Part shown: positions 63,001 to 64,000 of the stretch, one piece after another
Position numbering within the stretch: position 1 is the first letter of the stretch
How the letters are laid out: the number at the start of each line of letters is the position of its first letter
Source: Apricaphanius iberus
Lineage: Eukaryota > Chordata > Actinopteri > Cyprinodontiformes > Aphaniidae
NCBI GenBank assembly: GCA_028564705.1
Contig: JAPXFQ010000804.1
Coordinates: 1,736,001-1,800,000, forward strand
Length of the DNA stretch: 64,000 bases
Direction: 5' to 3'
Program-made: the position numbers and the translations under genes
Notes under the pieces: model-generated
Databases searched by the model: none
What the model was told of the DNA's origin: nothing
Seen by the model: only the letters and a program-made list of their open reading frames with translations

Positions 63001-64000
63001 GCCCTGAGCCCAGCGCTGAGCTGTGTTCACCATGAACCACAGCATCTTTTGTTCCCTCCCAGAGCACCACATAGTGACAGCTCTTGCCAAATAGCTTTCA
63101 TTACATAGGAAGTATCATTCTTGATAAAAGATCCACACAAAGAAGAAGAGGTGGATTTATTGTGCTGCTCCACCCGGGCTCTGATAATATTGTTGGTGTC
63201 TGGAGTAAAAAATCACTTCTGCCATTTGCACACATCTAAATCTATGGCTGCAGACGGTGTTGCAGAGAGGCTAGCTATGGGCCATATTATTATTGATTGG
63301 TAGAATGATAAAACAATTTCTTACCTGATGTTGGAAATGCACCACAGGCAATGGCAAAGGGGAGAGAAAAAGGGAGAGAATTTGATTAGTTGTGGCCTTG
63401 TACTGTATACACTGCATAGTCAATACGGAAGTACTAAGGGAGCGGGGCACACTCCATTATTATACCACTGCAATCAAAGTCTGCAAGCACCTTAGTGGTT
63501 TTACTATATTAAGTGCTTAAAAGACCTTGATTGCAGTTTGGCACATTTATTATGAGATCCTAAATAGGTATTTCACTTACTCTAAATCAAGAGTGACAAG
63601 CTAAAGAACAGAACTACCGTAGTGTGCTTAGTTACACGATTTATTCCTGAGTAGTTTGGAATTTTCAGAAGATAGTTATGAATCTATAGTTATGTATCAC
63701 ACCTGTAATGAAAGAGGCAAAGCGAGTTTGTAGAAGAGTAAATGTCTCCCATGAATGAAGAAAGACTAACAGTGGGTCAGGAACCAAGTGACCACAGGAA
63801 TTCTGGAACAAGTTTAAACAGCAAAAGCCCCGTGAACTGCTTGGCAAACTTGGACCAAATATTCTTGCTTAGCAAAGCCTTCATAGACTCAGGTTAAAGC
63901 TGAGCCAGAATTCACCCTGGTCCAGGTGGAAGTGTACCAAAATCACTTGGTTCAGAACCAGAGCTCTCAGCAGGCCCCCCTATAATAGTTGTAGATGTCA
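60023..64000. other. No gene recognised
   Basis: Pyrimidine-rich block at 60400-60600, the GT/poly-G repeat at 61714, and a complex GC-richer block at 62870-63080. No exon, RNA gene or mobile element supported. Confidence 0.5.
61714..61740. repeat. (GT)n followed by poly-G
   Basis: GTGTGTGTGTGTA then a run of 12 G. A poly-G tract of this length on the plus strand could form a quadruplex. Confidence 0.9.

Noticed and set aside
1..64000. CRISPR arrays, operons, prokaryotic defence systems
   Set aside because: Repeats, transposon families and base composition are those of a vertebrate genome; no spaced direct-repeat array or gene clusters.

Overview
The window is vertebrate nuclear DNA, most likely from a ray-finned (teleost) fish. 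It is AT-rich and almost free of long reading frames. It is dense in microsatellites, Tc1/mariner fossils, MITE-like inverted-repeat elements, RTE/Rex3-type (GATG)n tails and an L2/CR1-clade LINE whose 3' end carries the TTGAA-repeat tail common in teleost genomes. I find no convincing host protein-coding exon, rRNA, functional tRNA or CRISPR array. The window reads as a long intron or an intergenic desert. Assignments to repeat families rest on recognised sequence patterns, not on a search, and the edges of degenerate copies are approximate.

The one clearly coding locus is an apparently full-length LINE at about 20.47-25.89 kb on the plus strand. It has a 5' UTR; ORF1 (298 codons: zinc-ribbon-like cysteines, coiled coil, SGNH/esterase-like domain); ORF2 (1099 codons: APE endonuclease plus reverse transcriptase, with all recognisable catalytic motifs present and no internal stop); a roughly 1.1-kb 3' UTR; AATAAA; and a (TTGAA)n tail. 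It sits inside a diverged tandem repeat with a period near 153 bp. A 5'-only relative of this LINE lies at about 50.0-50.3 kb, and older L2-like fragments lie at 32.7-33.0 kb and 47.2 kb.

Layout: 0-9.4 kb is mostly unassigned AT-rich DNA with a PIF/Harbinger-like MITE (5855-6491) flanked by TAA. A Tc1 fossil follows at 9.6-10.5 kb, a foldback MITE at 12.75-13.6 kb, and at 14.2-14.5 kb a Tc1 fragment containing a Rex3/RTE-type insertion with a near-perfect target duplication. An RTE-like reverse-transcriptase fragment lies at 15.9-16.1 kb and a Tc1 end at 16.6-16.75 kb. From 19.8 to 30 kb is the transposon-richest block: microsatellite, the LINE, a Tc1 element split by a SINE/RTE insertion with a perfect 12-bp duplication, a MITE with perfect termini, a THAP-like relic, and an inverted-repeat element that carries a piece of a DIRS-like tyrosine recombinase. 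From 30 to 64 kb repeats are sparser: Tc1 ends at 31 and 40-41.5 kb, a nested hairpin at 35.6 kb, and a 1-kb TIR element at 51.45-52.48 kb. Several repeat-free, sequence-complex blocks could be conserved non-coding elements, but that cannot be judged from one genome.

The mobile elements do not form a pathway together. What the window records is a history of layered insertions.
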